Source: Lachnospiraceae bacterium
Lineage (GTDB): Bacteria; Bacillota; Clostridia; Lachnospirales; Lachnospiraceae
Length of the DNA stretch: 64,000 nucleotides
Direction: 5' to 3'
Assembly: GCA_017437065.1 (NCBI GenBank)
Contig: JAFSBX010000076.1
Coordinates: 214,466-278,465 of the forward strand
The notes beneath the pieces are model-generated. The model did not search any database, was not told the origin of the DNA, and saw nothing but the letters and a program-made list of their open reading frames with translations. Within the stretch, counting starts at the first letter, position 1. Every line of letters begins with the position of its first letter. Of this stretch, positions 7,780 through 16,977 are shown one piece after another. The translations under genes were made by a program, and so were the position numbers.

Positions 7780-9858
7780 ATGAATTATAATACTCCGGTA
7801 ATACAGTTAAAGGGTGTTGGAGAGAAAACAGCGAAAAATTTTGAAAAGTTAGGCATCAGAACGGTTGGAGATTTGATACGATTTTATCCGAGGGATTATG
7901 AAAAGTTTGAGGAAGTCGTACCGGTTTTGGAAGTAAAAAAGGGAGAAGTGTGTGCAGTAAGAGTAAGGATTATAGGTACTGTAAACATTAAAAAAATAAG
8001 AAATCTTACGATTTTAAATGCGGAAGCTTCGGACGGAACCGGAAAAATTAAATTTACTTTTTTTAATATGCCGTTTTTAAGGAATATATTAAAGCCGGGC
8101 GGGGTATACCTATTCCGAGGACTTGTACAGATAAAAGAAGGCATTCCTGTAATGGAACAGCCGAAATTGTACAAGGAAGAAGAATACCAAAAGCTCCTGA
8201 AGGCAGTACAGCCCAAATATCCATTAAGTGCCGGAATTACAAATCATGCGGTAACTTCTGCGGTAAAACAGGCACTTTCCGGGTGTGAAATTGAAAAGGA
8301 ATTTTTACCCGATGTAATAATGGAAAAGCAGGAACTTATGAATCGGGAAGAGGCGGTGCATAATTTACATTTTCCGAAGGATTTCGACACATTGATAGAA
8401 GCAAGAAAAAGGCTGGTTTTTGAAGAGTTTTTTCTGTTCATTTTGGGGCTTAGGAAAGAGAAAGAGCAAAATGAAGAAACTGACAGCGAATTTATTTATA
8501 CAGAAACAACCAAAACGGAAAACTTTTTAAAACAGCTTCCTTACACTCTCACAGGAGCGCAAAAGAAAGTGTGGGAAGAAATAAAAGCAGATTTGCAGGG
8601 CAGGAAGCTGATGAATCGTCTGGTGCAGGGAGATGTAGGCTCAGGAAAGACGATTGTAGCAATACTTTCCCTTTTGATGACAGTATCAAACGGATATCAG
8701 GGAGCAATGATGGCGCCTACGGAAGTACTTGCGAAGCAGCATTTTGACTCTATTTCAGAGATGAACAGAGAGTATGAGCTTGGAATCAGACCGGTGCTGC
8801 TTATCGGTTCCATGACAGCAAAAGAAAAGAGGGAAGCATATGAATTCATTGCAGAAGGAAAAGCAGATATTGTAATTGGAACTCATGCTTTAATTCAGGA
8901 AAAGGTAGTTTATAAAAATCTGGCATTGGTTATTACGGATGAGCAACACCGTTTTGGTGTAAAGCAACGTGAAAATCTGGCGGCAAAGGGCAATATGCCT
9001 CATGTGCTTGTTATGAGTGCAACACCCATACCGAGAACACTTGCCATTATTCTTTATGGGGATTTGAAGGTCTCTGTAATTGATGAACTGCCGGCGGAAC
9101 GTAAGCCGATTAAAAACTGTGTGGTGGATACTTCTTATCGCGAAAAGGCATATCGTTTTATAGAAAGAGAAGTGACAGCGGGCAGGCAGGTCTATGTGAT
9201 TTGTCCGATGGTGGAAGAGGGCGAGTCAGATTGCGAAGGCAGTCCGTGGGAAAATGTGGAAAATGTAGTCGGTTATACGGAGAAGTTAAAGGGAGTTCTG
9301 CCGCCTTCCATAGAAGTAGCATATTTACATGGGAAAATGAAGGCTTCACTAAAAAATGAAATTATGGAAGATTTTAAAAATAAAAAAATTGATGTGCTTG
9401 TTTCGACTACTGTGATAGAGGTCGGGATTAATGTTCCAAATGCCACGGTTATGATGGTGGAAAATTCGGAGAGATTCGGGCTGGCACAGCTGCACCAGCT
9501 GCGAGGACGAGTGGGACGTGGAGAACATCAGTCTTATTGTATTTTTGTCAGTAGTTCAGATAAAAAGGAAACTATGGAACGTCTGGAGATTTTGAACAAG
9601 TCCAATGACGGATTTAAGATTGCGGAAGAGGATTTGAAAATGCGAGGTCCCGGAGATATATTCGGTATCAGGCAGAGTGGAGAATTTGCCTTTAAACTGG
9701 GGGATATTTATAATGATGCAGTATTGTTAAAAGAAGCAGGAGCATGGGTAGATAGGATATTGTCAGAAGATACTTTGCTTGAGAAATCAGAAAATGCAAA
9801 TTTGAAGGCTTACTTGGAACAGGGAAATTGGAATCCTGTTGACTTTAGAACTATCTGA
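7780..9858 (+). CDS. recG: ATP-dependent DNA helicase RecG
   Basis: 692 residues. The N-terminal wedge domain begins TPVIQLKGVGEKTAKNFEKL, with RFYPRDYE. The helicase core shows Walker A GDVGSGKT, Walker B-like DEQHRFG, SATPIPRTL and the motif VI region LHQLRGRVGRG, all diagnostic of RecG. It remodels stalled replication forks and Holliday junctions. ATG 7780 is chosen for its GAGAGG site 6 nt upstream; a TTG at 7759 is also in frame but lies inside the terminator T run. Length is typical. Confidence 0.97.
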   Translation: MNYNTPVIQLKGVGEKTAKNFEKLGIRTVGDLIRFYPRDYEKFEEVVPVLEVKKGEVCAVRVRIIGTVNIKKIRNLTILNAEASDGTGKIKFTFFNMPFLRNILKPGGVYLFRGLVQIKEGIPVMEQPKLYKEEEYQKLLKAVQPKYPLSAGITNHAVTSAVKQALSGCEIEKEFLPDVIMEKQELMNREEAVHNLHFPKDFDTLIEARKRLVFEEFFLFILGLRKEKEQNEETDSEFIYTETTKTENFLKQLPYTLTGAQKKVWEEIKADLQGRKLMNRLVQGDVGSGKTIVAILSLLMTVSNGYQGAMMAPTEVLAKQHFDSISEMNREYELGIRPVLLIGSMTAKEKREAYEFIAEGKADIVIGTHALIQEKVVYKNLALVITDEQHRFGVKQRENLAAKGNMPHVLVMSATPIPRTLAIILYGDLKVSVIDELPAERKPIKNCVVDTSYREKAYRFIEREVTAGRQVYVICPMVEEGESDCEGSPWENVENVVGYTEKLKGVLPPSIEVAYLHGKMKASLKNEIMEDFKNKKIDVLVSTTVIEVGINVPNATVMMVENSERFGLAQLHQLRGRVGRGEHQSYCIFVSSSDKKETMERLEILNKSNDGFKIAEEDLKMRGPGDIFGIRQSGEFAFKLGDIYNDAVLLKEAGAWVDRILSEDTLLEKSENANLKAYLEQGNWNPVDFRTI

Positions 9859-9929
9859 CAGTAAAATAGGGAAAAGATGTCCGTGTTAAGAGGCATGAGT
9901 AAGAGAATGACTATAAGGAGAGAAGCAGC

Positions 9930-10799
9930 ATGGCAAAAATTGCAATTGTAACAGACAGCAACAGTGGTATCACACAGAAACAGGCAGAAGAGCTTGGTGT
10001 ACATGTGGTGCCAATGCCATTTTTGATAAATGAGGAAACGTATTATGAAGATATTTCTTTGACAACAGAGGAATTTTATAAGTATCTTGAGGAAGGGGCG
10101 AATATCAGTACGAGCCAGCCGTCACCGGAAAGTGTTATGAATCTGTGGGATGAATTGTTGAAAGAATATGATGAAATCGTGCATATTCCGATGAGCAGTG
10201 GTTTGAGCGGTTCCTGCCAGAGTGCTATGATGCTTGCACAGGACTATGATGGAAAAGTGCAGGTAGTAAATAATCAGCGTATTTCCGTTACACAGAGACA
10301 GTCAGTACTGGATGCAATAGAGTTAGCAGGAAAAGGAAAGAATGCAGCTGAAATTAAGGATTTTCTTGAGAATGATAAATTCAATTCCAGCATTTATATT
10401 ATGTTAGATACTTTATATTATCTGAAAAAAGGCGGACGTATTACCCCTGCTGCGGCAGCATTGGGAACTATTTTAAAATTAAAACCGGTATTGCAGATTC
10501 AGGGAGAGAAGTTAGACGCTTTTGCAAAGGCAAGAACAACCAACCAGGGAAAGAGCATTATGATAAATGCAATCAGCAATGATATTGAAAATCGTTTCGG
10601 CGGACTTGCTAACGGTCCGGGAAATATCTGGCTTCAGGTTGTTCATAGCGACAATGAAGAAGCTGCACTTAACCTGAAAAAGGAATTGGAAGAGCAGTTT
10701 CAAGGCTATTTACCGATTTATGTAGATAAGCTTTCATTAAGTGTGGCTTGTCACATCGGACCTGGCGCATTGGCAATTGCCTGTTGCAAAAAAATTTAA
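9930..10799 (+). CDS. DegV family protein (FakB-like fatty acid binding)
   Basis: 289 residues. Canonical DegV start KIAIVTDSNSGIT, then ISTSQPSPESV and HIPMSSGLSGSCQSA, which form the lipid carboxylate site in this family, and LYYLKKGGRITPAAAALG. DegV/FakB proteins deliver a bound fatty acid to FakA for phosphorylation, and the kinase is encoded two genes upstream. GGAGAG ends 9 nt before the ATG. Its stop overlaps that of the converging acetyltransferase by four bases. Confidence 0.93.
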   Translation: MAKIAIVTDSNSGITQKQAEELGVHVVPMPFLINEETYYEDISLTTEEFYKYLEEGANISTSQPSPESVMNLWDELLKEYDEIVHIPMSSGLSGSCQSAMMLAQDYDGKVQVVNNQRISVTQRQSVLDAIELAGKGKNAAEIKDFLENDKFNSSIYIMLDTLYYLKKGGRITPAAAALGTILKLKPVLQIQGEKLDAFAKARTTNQGKSIMINAISNDIENRFGGLANGPGNIWLQVVHSDNEEAALNLKKELEEQFQGYLPIYVDKLSLSVACHIGPGALAIACCKKI

Positions 10800-11398
10800 T
10801 ATATTCTGGATACCTGCTCAAATAAGGGAGAAGGGAACATATTCCGATAGATGTGTTCCAGTTCCTGACGATACTCATCAGAGGCAGGGAGTGGCATATT
10901 TTTTAACGGTATATAAAAAATCCGATAATCCACACCATACAGCGTAGTAAGTATTCCGGTAAAATCAGCATAATTTTTCTTATAAAAAGCAATTCGTTTC
11001 TCACGGATTGCTTTTTCTGAATCATTTTTTGCGTAATCGGGATTCTCAGATTCAATATAAAAGCCGGATAGCATGATGGATTCAGAGGCATCTAATGGCT
11101 TTTCCTTCAGTTCATCTCTTAAAAGCTGAAGAAAAACAGAGCCGATTCCTTTTGTACGAAATTCTTCCAGAACCGCATAATAGTCCAAAAGCAATTTGTC
11201 AAAATGCGGTAATCGCAGAAAAAAGGCATAAGCTAAGAGCTTTTCATTACGAAAAAGCCCATAGCCTAAATACATTTTTTCGGATAAAAACATCCGTACT
11301 TTTTTTACGGGTTTTAATTCATCTGACGGAAAATGATTTTGTGCCACCGTAGAGTAAATTTCTATAACTTCTTCTTCAGATAGTTGTCTGCAAATCAT
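10796..11398 (-). CDS. GNAT family N-acetyltransferase
   Basis: About 200 residues. The acetyl-CoA site is visible: LLDYYAVLEEFRTKGIGSVFLQLLRDEL, with the RTKGIG loop in place of the usual RxxGxG/A. The N-terminal part (QNHFPSDELKPVKKVRMF) resembles Lachnospiraceae GNATs of unknown substrate. ATG 11398 is preferred, with GAAAGGA 10 nt upstream; a TTG three codons earlier is too close to it. It probably follows rqcH as a second, separately regulated gene. Substrate unknown. Confidence 0.8.
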   Translation of the reverse strand: MICRQLSEEEVIEIYSTVAQNHFPSDELKPVKKVRMFLSEKMYLGYGLFRNEKLLAYAFFLRLPHFDKLLLDYYAVLEEFRTKGIGSVFLQLLRDELKEKPLDASESIMLSGFYIESENPDYAKNDSEKAIREKRIAFYKKNYADFTGILTTLYGVDYRIFYIPLKNMPLPASDEYRQELEHIYRNMFPSPLFEQVSRIY

Positions 11399-11449
11399 GT
11401 AAATCAAGTCCTTTCATAATATAAGCCGGGGAGAATGGTGTTTTGTATG

Positions 11450-11470
11450 CAAAAGCAGAAGGTGTCTGCT
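11450..11470 (-). terminator. Weak terminator after rqcH
   Basis: A 6-bp stem AGCAGA/TCTGCT with 5-nt loop starts at the rqcH stop codon and is followed on the minus strand by CTTTTG. The stem is short, so read-through to the acetyltransferase gene is likely. Confidence 0.4.
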
Positions 11471-13214
11471 ATTTTTCGGATGCAACCATAGTGATACCGG
11501 AAATATCGGAATCAATCATCATTGAGTAGTTTGTATAATACACTACAAATCCGGGTTTTGCACCGCCGGGTTTTTTTACATTTTTCTTTTCGGTATAGTC
11601 GATTTCCACTTTTTCCTGATCTCTGCCTTTGGAATAATAGGCGGCAAGTTTGGCAGCTTCCTCAAAGGTGCGGTCAGGCAGTTCATCACCATTTGTTTTT
11701 ACGATAACATGGGAACCGGGATAGGTTTTTGAATGAAACCACCAGTCGTTTCCTACGGCAAATTTAAATGTCAGCTCATCGTTCTGGAAATTGTTTTTTC
11801 CTACATACATATGGTAACCGTCACTGCTGATATAGTGGAATGGTTTGCTTGTGATTTTCTGCTTTTTCGTACCATATTTTCTACGGATATAGCCTGCCTG
11901 TGTCAGTTCTTCTTTGATTTGTACCAAATCTTCTTCTAATAAAGCGATATCGAGAGCCGCGGAAATGGATTCCAAATGTTCAATTTCTTCTTTGACTTCT
12001 AAAGTCAGTTCGGAGAGTGCTTCATAGGTTCGTTTTAGTTTATTGTATTTCTCAAAATATTTTTTTGCATTTTCTGTTGTAGACAGAAGCGGATCTAAAG
12101 GAATGGTAATCATCTCGTTTGTATAGTAATTCAGGGCTTCCATGGATTTTGCCCCGGCTTCCACACCATATCCGTAAGTGTTAATCAGTTCACCGTATAC
12201 CTTGTATTTATCACGTTTTTCTGTATCTTTCATCTGACGTATCTGCAAATCATATTTTTTAACATTACGTTCCAGTGCTGTCTGTACGATTTTTCGTAAA
12301 TCTACGGATTTCTGACGAATTCTGGTAACTGCACTTTTTTCAGCGTAATATTGCTCCAAAAGTGTAGAGATGGAAGTATAGGAGACGGATGCCTCCTCAT
12401 TGTACATCGTAAGCGGGACAGCCGCAAACTCTACCGGAGTTTTGTTTTCGTATACAATATTAGGCGAAAACTGTCCGTTTTTCACTTCTTCCATTAAAGA
12501 AGAAAAGGCTTCGTAAAGTTTGTGTTGGTCTGCGTTTTCAAGACTCGAAGCCGGTCTGTCAGCATCAATATCCGCGCGGCTGCATATCTCCTGTGCAATC
12601 ACAGGCGAAATGCCGGTAAAAGCAGAATAAACTGCTTTAAAGGAAGGCACAGCTTTTTCCAATACGGCAGAATAGAAGTCTTCTTTGGTGAAGTCAAGGG
12701 GATTTAGTTTATTTTGTGTTTCAGGAATAAAATAATTCCTTCCCGGAAGCACTTCTCTGACGGAGCTGACCATACCTGAAATATGTTTGATACTGTCGAT
12801 AATTTTATTGTCTTCGTTACAGAAAATGATATTGCTGTGTTTTCCCATGATTTCAACAACAAGCGTTTTTTTACATAAATCACCGAGTTCATCTAAGTGT
12901 TCAATGTCGATTCGTACAATTCGTTCCAGTCCCGGCTGGGAAACGGCTACGATTCTGCCGTTTTGCAGATGTTTTCTTAAAAGCATACAGAAATTCGGGG
13001 CGGTCATGGGACTTGGTTTGTTATTTTCGGTAAAGTAAATGAGCGGGAGAGAAGCACCTGCTGAAATCAGAAGGCGTTTTTGTCCCTGCTCAGTTTTTAA
13101 AGTCAGCAGAAGCTCGTCAGCCTCCGGCTGTGCAATTTTATAAATACGGCTGCCGATGAGACAGTCGTTACACTCTTTTACTATATTTGCGATGGTAATT
13201 CCGTCAAAAGCCAT
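11469..13214 (-). CDS. rqcH: NFACT family protein RqcH (Rqc2 homologue)
   Basis: 581 residues. Begins MAFDGITIANIVKECND with the NFACT-N domain; HLDELGDLCKKTLVVEIMGKH is characteristic. A long central coiled coil (about residues 290-430) precedes the NFACT-R domain (GTKKQKITSKPFHYISSDGY, VGKNNFQND, WWFHSKTYPGSHVIVKT). In Bacillus RqcH recognises obstructed 50S subunits and adds C-terminal alanine tails in ribosome-associated quality control. Older annotations call it fibronectin-binding protein. GAGGTGT precedes the start. Length and domain order are normal. Confidence 0.95.
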   Translation of the reverse strand: MAFDGITIANIVKECNDCLIGSRIYKIAQPEADELLLTLKTEQGQKRLLISAGASLPLIYFTENNKPSPMTAPNFCMLLRKHLQNGRIVAVSQPGLERIVRIDIEHLDELGDLCKKTLVVEIMGKHSNIIFCNEDNKIIDSIKHISGMVSSVREVLPGRNYFIPETQNKLNPLDFTKEDFYSAVLEKAVPSFKAVYSAFTGISPVIAQEICSRADIDADRPASSLENADQHKLYEAFSSLMEEVKNGQFSPNIVYENKTPVEFAAVPLTMYNEEASVSYTSISTLLEQYYAEKSAVTRIRQKSVDLRKIVQTALERNVKKYDLQIRQMKDTEKRDKYKVYGELINTYGYGVEAGAKSMEALNYYTNEMITIPLDPLLSTTENAKKYFEKYNKLKRTYEALSELTLEVKEEIEHLESISAALDIALLEEDLVQIKEELTQAGYIRRKYGTKKQKITSKPFHYISSDGYHMYVGKNNFQNDELTFKFAVGNDWWFHSKTYPGSHVIVKTNGDELPDRTFEEAAKLAAYYSKGRDQEKVEIDYTEKKNVKKPGGAKPGFVVYYTNYSMMIDSDISGITMVASEK

Positions 13215-13331
13215 AGTTGTACACCTCTTTCTGAAATATTAGTGAATTTAGTATAGCAGATGTTAAGGGAAATGACAAAGGAAATGGAAGTTTAAGGTGT
13301 TAAATGTGATAATCTTTCTGCAACAGCCACC

Positions 13332-13360
13332 TTGACGTAAACATGTGATTATTCTATAAT
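13332..13360 (+). promoter_or_regulatory. SigA-type promoter of the yicC operon
   Basis: TTGACG (13332-13337) and a perfect TATAAT (13355-13360) are 17 nt apart, 68 nt before yicC. Confidence 0.9.
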
Positions 13361-13427
13361 AAAATGAAGTACGCAAAGAAGTAAAAATGCGTTCAATTAT
13401 GAGAAAAGAGGAAATAATAAGCAGCCT

Positions 13428-14306
13428 ATGATTAAGAGTATGACCGGCTTTGGCAGGTGCGAAGTGAGCGAAGGCAGTCGTAAATTTACGGTGGAGATGA
13501 AATCGGTAAATCACAGATATCTTGACGTAAATATGAAAATGCCGAAAAAACTAAATTTCTTTGAATCCTCTATCAGAAATGAATTAAAAAATTACATTCA
13601 GAGAGGAAAGGTAGATTTATTTATTACTTATGAAGATTTTTCCGAGAACAATGTTTGTATTAAATACAACAAAGAGCTTGCCGGAGAATATATGAAATAT
13701 TTAAAGCAGATGGCACAAGAGTTTGAGCTTGATAATGATGTAAGAGTATCTTCCCTTTCCAGATATCCGGAAGTGCTGACCATGGAAGAACAGGTGATAG
13801 ATGAAGAAGAACTCTGGAAGGAATTACAGAAAGCCATACAGGGGGCAGCCGAGGGCTTTGTTGAAACAAGAATCAGGGAAGGTGAAAACTTAAAAACTGA
13901 TTTGCTTGGAAAACTGGATGGCATGCTTACGCATGTGGAGTTTATTTCGGAGCGTTCTCCTCAGATTATCGCAGAGTATAAGCAGAAATTACGGGAAAAG
14001 GTGGAAGAACTTTTAGAAGATACCAAAATTGACGAGAGCAGACTGTTGATGGAAGTGACCATTTTTGCAGATAAAGTTTGCGTCGATGAAGAAATAGTAC
14101 GTTTAAGAAGCCATATTGAGACAACGAAGAAAACATTGAATGAAGGCGGAAGTATCGGAAGAAAGTTAGATTTCATTGCTCAGGAAATGAACAGGGAAGC
14201 CAATACGATTCTTTCAAAAGCAAATGATTTGGAAATCTCTAATAGAGCGATTGAGTTAAAAACAGAGATTGAAAAAGTCAGAGAGCAGATTCAGAATATA
14301 GAGTAA
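13428..14306 (+). CDS. yicC: YicC/YloC family endoribonuclease
   Basis: 292 residues, normal length. Begins MIKSMTGFGRCEV, the YicC signature, followed by VEMKSVNHRYLDVNMKMP. The C-terminal DUF1732 region includes EEIVRLRSHIETT, GGSIGRKLDFIAQEMNREANTILSKAND. Members act as endoribonucleases. The ribosome site (AGAGGA) is 15 nt from the ATG and therefore poor. It heads the conserved yicC-remA-(gmk)-rpoZ cluster, and remA follows after 21 nt. Confidence 0.95.
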   Translation: MIKSMTGFGRCEVSEGSRKFTVEMKSVNHRYLDVNMKMPKKLNFFESSIRNELKNYIQRGKVDLFITYEDFSENNVCIKYNKELAGEYMKYLKQMAQEFELDNDVRVSSLSRYPEVLTMEEQVIDEEELWKELQKAIQGAAEGFVETRIREGENLKTDLLGKLDGMLTHVEFISERSPQIIAEYKQKLREKVEELLEDTKIDESRLLMEVTIFADKVCVDEEIVRLRSHIETTKKTLNEGGSIGRKLDFIAQEMNREANTILSKANDLEISNRAIELKTEIEKVREQIQNIE

Positions 14307-14327
14307 AGAAGAATCGGAGGAAAGGCA

Positions 14328-14588
14328 ATGAGCAGACTGATTCATATCGGATTTGGTAATATTGTGAATACGGAAAAGATTATTGCCGTGGTAAGTCCCG
14401 ATTCCGCGCCAATTAAGAGACTCGTTCAGAATGCCAAGGAAAAAGGAACGGCAATTGATGCCACACAGGGACGAAAAACAAAAGCAGTTCTTGTTATGGA
14501 AAACAATCAGGTGGTGTTGTCGGCACTTTTGCCTGAAACGATTGCAAACCGTGCACAGGCAGAAAATACAGAAAATGAAGAAGCGTAA
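14328..14588 (+). CDS. remA: RemA family (DUF370) DNA-binding regulator
   Basis: 86 residues. Starts [21 protein letters not shown] and contains [28 protein letters not shown], typical of DUF370/RemA. In Bacillus subtilis RemA activates matrix and osmoprotectant genes by binding DNA as a multimeric ring. CGGAGGAAAG precedes the ATG. In related genomes guanylate kinase (gmk) comes next; here rpoZ follows directly. Confidence 0.93.
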   Translation: MSRLIHIGFGNIVNTEKIIAVVSPDSAPIKRLVQNAKEKGTAIDATQGRKTKAVLVMENNQVVLSALLPETIANRAQAENTENEEA

Positions 14589-14621
14589 TTTGTAGCAAAG
14601 CACATTAAAATGTTAATGAAA

Positions 14622-14650
14622 CGTAACTGTGAAGGTACCAAACAGTTACG
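14622..14650. repeat. 9-bp inverted repeat upstream of rpoZ
   Basis: CGTAACTGT (14622-14630) and ACAGTTACG (14642-14650) are perfect inverted repeats around an 11-nt centre containing GGTACC. No T run follows, so it is not a terminator. It could be an operator or an mRNA hairpin 50 nt before rpoZ, in the place where gmk is expected. Confidence 0.6.
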
Positions 14651-14703
14651 ATGAAACTAAAAACAGAATTAGAAAAAGTAAGTATAGAAAAGGAGAAATA
14701 ATT

Positions 14704-14940
14704 ATGTTACATCCATCTTATTCAGATTTAATGAAAGTAGTAAACAGTGAGGTAGAGCCGGGCGAAGCAAAGGTAGTAAACAGCAGATATTCCATCGTTA
14801 TGGCAACTTCGAAAAGAGCAAGACAGATTATCGGCGGTGAAGACCCGTTTGTAGCAGGCGACATTAACAAACCGTTATCTCTTGCAGTAGAAGAATTGAA
14901 CCAGTCAAAAATTAAAATCTTAAGTGATGAAGAAGAGTAA
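14704..14940 (+). CDS. rpoZ: RNA polymerase omega subunit
   Basis: 78 residues. LHPSYSDLMKVVN, SRYSIVMATSKRARQI and NKPLSLAVEELNQSKI are the conserved omega segments that contact the beta-prime subunit. ATG 14704 with AAAAGGAG upstream is chosen over an in-frame GTG at 14629 that would lie in the inverted repeat. Promotes RNA polymerase assembly. Confidence 0.93.
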   Translation: MLHPSYSDLMKVVNSEVEPGEAKVVNSRYSIVMATSKRARQIIGGEDPFVAGDINKPLSLAVEELNQSKIKILSDEEE

Positions 14941-14944
14941 AAGA

Positions 14945-14973
14945 GAGGGAAAGAATTTTTAATTCTTTCCCTC
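14945..14973. repeat. Perfect 13-bp hairpin between rpoZ and rimO
   Basis: GAGGGAAAGAATT and AATTCTTTCCCTC pair perfectly around TTT. No T run follows, so it is at best an atypical terminator; it may instead act as an mRNA stabiliser or processing site at the 3' end of the rpoZ message. Confidence 0.65.
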
Positions 14974-15024
14974 GGTAAGTTTGTATGGCACAAGAGATTG
15001 GCAGTAGTTGGAAGAGGTTTATTG

Positions 15025-16362
15025 ATGAAAATACATTTTATTTCGCTTGGATGCGATAAGAATTTAGTAGATTCCGAAATGATGCTGGGAACACTGGCAC
15101 AAAAGGGATATAGTTTCACGGATGATGAAATGCAGGCAGATATTATTGTCATTAATACATGCTGTTTCATTAACGATGCGAAAGAAGAAAGTATTAACAC
15201 CATTTTGGAAATGGCAGAACTTAGGGAAAACGGGCAGGCGAAAGCTTTAATCGTGGCAGGCTGCCTTGCACAGCGTTATAAAGAAGAAATACAGGAAGAA
15301 ATTCCACAGGTAGATGCCATTCTGGGAACCATGAATATTGATAACATTGCAGAAGCAATTGAGGAAGTGCTTTCGGGAAATGCCGTAAATCATATTTCTG
15401 ATTGCAACAGTGCTGTTGTATATGGGAAAAAAAGAGCGGTTTCCACAGGAGGGCATTTTGCATATTTAAAGATAGCTGAAGGATGCGATAAGCATTGTAC
15501 TTACTGTATTATTCCGAAAGTGCGCGGTAATTTCAGAAGTGTACCGATGGAAGCACTTCTTGCAGAGGCAAAAGAGCTTGCTGAAGGTGGTGTGAAAGAG
15601 CTGATTCTGGTTGCACAGGAGACCACTTTATACGGCAAAGATTTATATGGAAAGAAAAGCTTGCCAAAGCTTTTACATGAACTGGCAAAGATTCCCGGAA
15701 TTTACTGGATAAGAATATTATATTGTTATCCGGAGGAAATTGATGATGAGCTGATTGAAGCTATAAAAAACGAAGAAAAAGTGTGCCATTATCTGGACTT
15801 ACCAATACAGCATGCTTCCGATAATATTTTAAAAAGAATGGGACGAAGAACAAATCAGGAGGAGCTTCGTGCAATTATTGAAAAGCTTCGTAAAGAAATT
15901 CCGGATATTTGTCTTCGTACCACACTAATCAGTGGTTTTCCGGGAGAAACCCAAGAAGATCATGAAGAACTTCTTGCATTTGTCGATGAAATGGAATTTG
16001 ACCGGTTAGGAGTGTTTACTTATTCGCCGGAAGAAGACACACCGGCAGCAGTGATGGAAAATCAGATAGAAGAAGACGTAAAAGAAGAACGTCGGGATGA
16101 AATTATGGAGTTACAGCAGGAAATCGCCTTTGAAACTGCCGAAAACATGACCGGAAAAGTGGTTATGGCAATGGTAGAAGGCAAAATTGCAGATGATGAT
16201 GCCTATGTGGCTAGAACGTATAAGGATGCACCGAATGTAGACGGATACCTGTTCATTAATACACAAGAGTCACTGATGACGGGTGATTTTGTGAAAGTAC
16301 GCATCACAGGTTCAAACGAATATGATTTGATAGGAGAGATATATCATGAATTTACCGAATAA
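15025..16362 (+). CDS. rimO: Ribosomal protein S12 methylthiotransferase RimO
   Basis: 445 residues. The N-terminal UPF0004 domain carries SLGCDKNLVDSE, NTCCFI and GCLAQRY with the three cysteines of the auxiliary Fe-S cluster; the radical-SAM CxxxCxxC motif is CDKHCTYC followed by IIPKVRG. The C-terminal TRAM domain ends near GDFVKVRITGSNEYDLIGEI. The SLGCDKN opening distinguishes RimO from MiaB. It adds a methylthio group to an aspartate of S12. ATG 15025 (AGAGG 7 nt upstream) is preferred to TTG 14998. The 3' end overlaps pgsA by 17 nt. Confidence 0.95.
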   Translation: MKIHFISLGCDKNLVDSEMMLGTLAQKGYSFTDDEMQADIIVINTCCFINDAKEESINTILEMAELRENGQAKALIVAGCLAQRYKEEIQEEIPQVDAILGTMNIDNIAEAIEEVLSGNAVNHISDCNSAVVYGKKRAVSTGGHFAYLKIAEGCDKHCTYCIIPKVRGNFRSVPMEALLAEAKELAEGGVKELILVAQETTLYGKDLYGKKSLPKLLHELAKIPGIYWIRILYCYPEEIDDELIEAIKNEEKVCHYLDLPIQHASDNILKRMGRRTNQEELRAIIEKLRKEIPDICLRTTLISGFPGETQEDHEELLAFVDEMEFDRLGVFTYSPEEDTPAAVMENQIEEDVKEERRDEIMELQQEIAFETAENMTGKVVMAMVEGKIADDDAYVARTYKDAPNVDGYLFINTQESLMTGDFVKVRITGSNEYDLIGEIYHEFTE

Positions 16363-16882
16363 ACTCACAGTTTTAAGAGTAATAATGATTCCGTTTTTTG
16401 TATTTTTTATGCTGACGGATTTTGCAGGTGCTGCATCAAACTGGATTGCACTTGCCATATTTATTATTGCAAGTCTGACAGATTTACTGGATGGAAAGAT
16501 TGCAAGAAAATATAATTTAGTTACTAATTTTGGAAAGTTTATGGATCCGCTTGCAGATAAGCTTTTAGTATGTGCAGCAATGATTTGTCTGGTAGAGATG
16601 GGCAAACTGGCTTCATGGATGGTAATTATTATCATCAGCAGAGAATTTATTATCAGTGGTTTTAGACTGATTGCGGCGGATAATGGTGTTGTAATCGCGG
16701 CAAGCTATTGGGGAAAATTTAAAACAGTTTTTCAGATGGTTATGATTTGTCTTTTAATTGCAGATATTGAAGCCATTGCTATTGTAACAACAGTTGTAAC
16801 ATGGATTGCATTGATTTTAACAGTGGTATCTTTGATAGATTACCTTATAAAAAATAAAGATGTAATGAAAGATACAAAATAG
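16346..16882 (+). CDS. pgsA: CDP-diacylglycerol-glycerol-3-phosphate 3-phosphatidyltransferase
   Basis: 178 residues with several membrane helices. Contains the complete CDP-alcohol phosphotransferase motif, DGKIARKYNLVTNFG followed by KFMDPLADK, and starts MNLPNKLTVLRVIMIPFF as expected for PgsA. Commits CDP-diacylglycerol to phosphatidylglycerol synthesis at the membrane. It starts inside rimO with TAGGAGAG upstream, so the two are coupled; the rimO-pgsA-cinA order is common in Firmicutes. Confidence 0.96.
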   Translation: MNLPNKLTVLRVIMIPFFVFFMLTDFAGAASNWIALAIFIIASLTDLLDGKIARKYNLVTNFGKFMDPLADKLLVCAAMICLVEMGKLASWMVIIIISREFIISGFRLIAADNGVVIAASYWGKFKTVFQMVMICLLIADIEAIAIVTTVVTWIALILTVVSLIDYLIKNKDVMKDTK

Positions 16883-16977
16883 GTAACAGTTCAGTGTTTA
16901 TAAGTGTAAGGCACATATTCGATGGTTGTTTGTGATAGTTGTATGGTAAAAAGGTGACGATAGAAAGGAAATGACAG

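Noticed and set aside
10741-10947. Plus-strand open frame over the degV/acetyltransferase junction
   Set aside because: It lies across two well-supported converging genes and has no protein-like composition.
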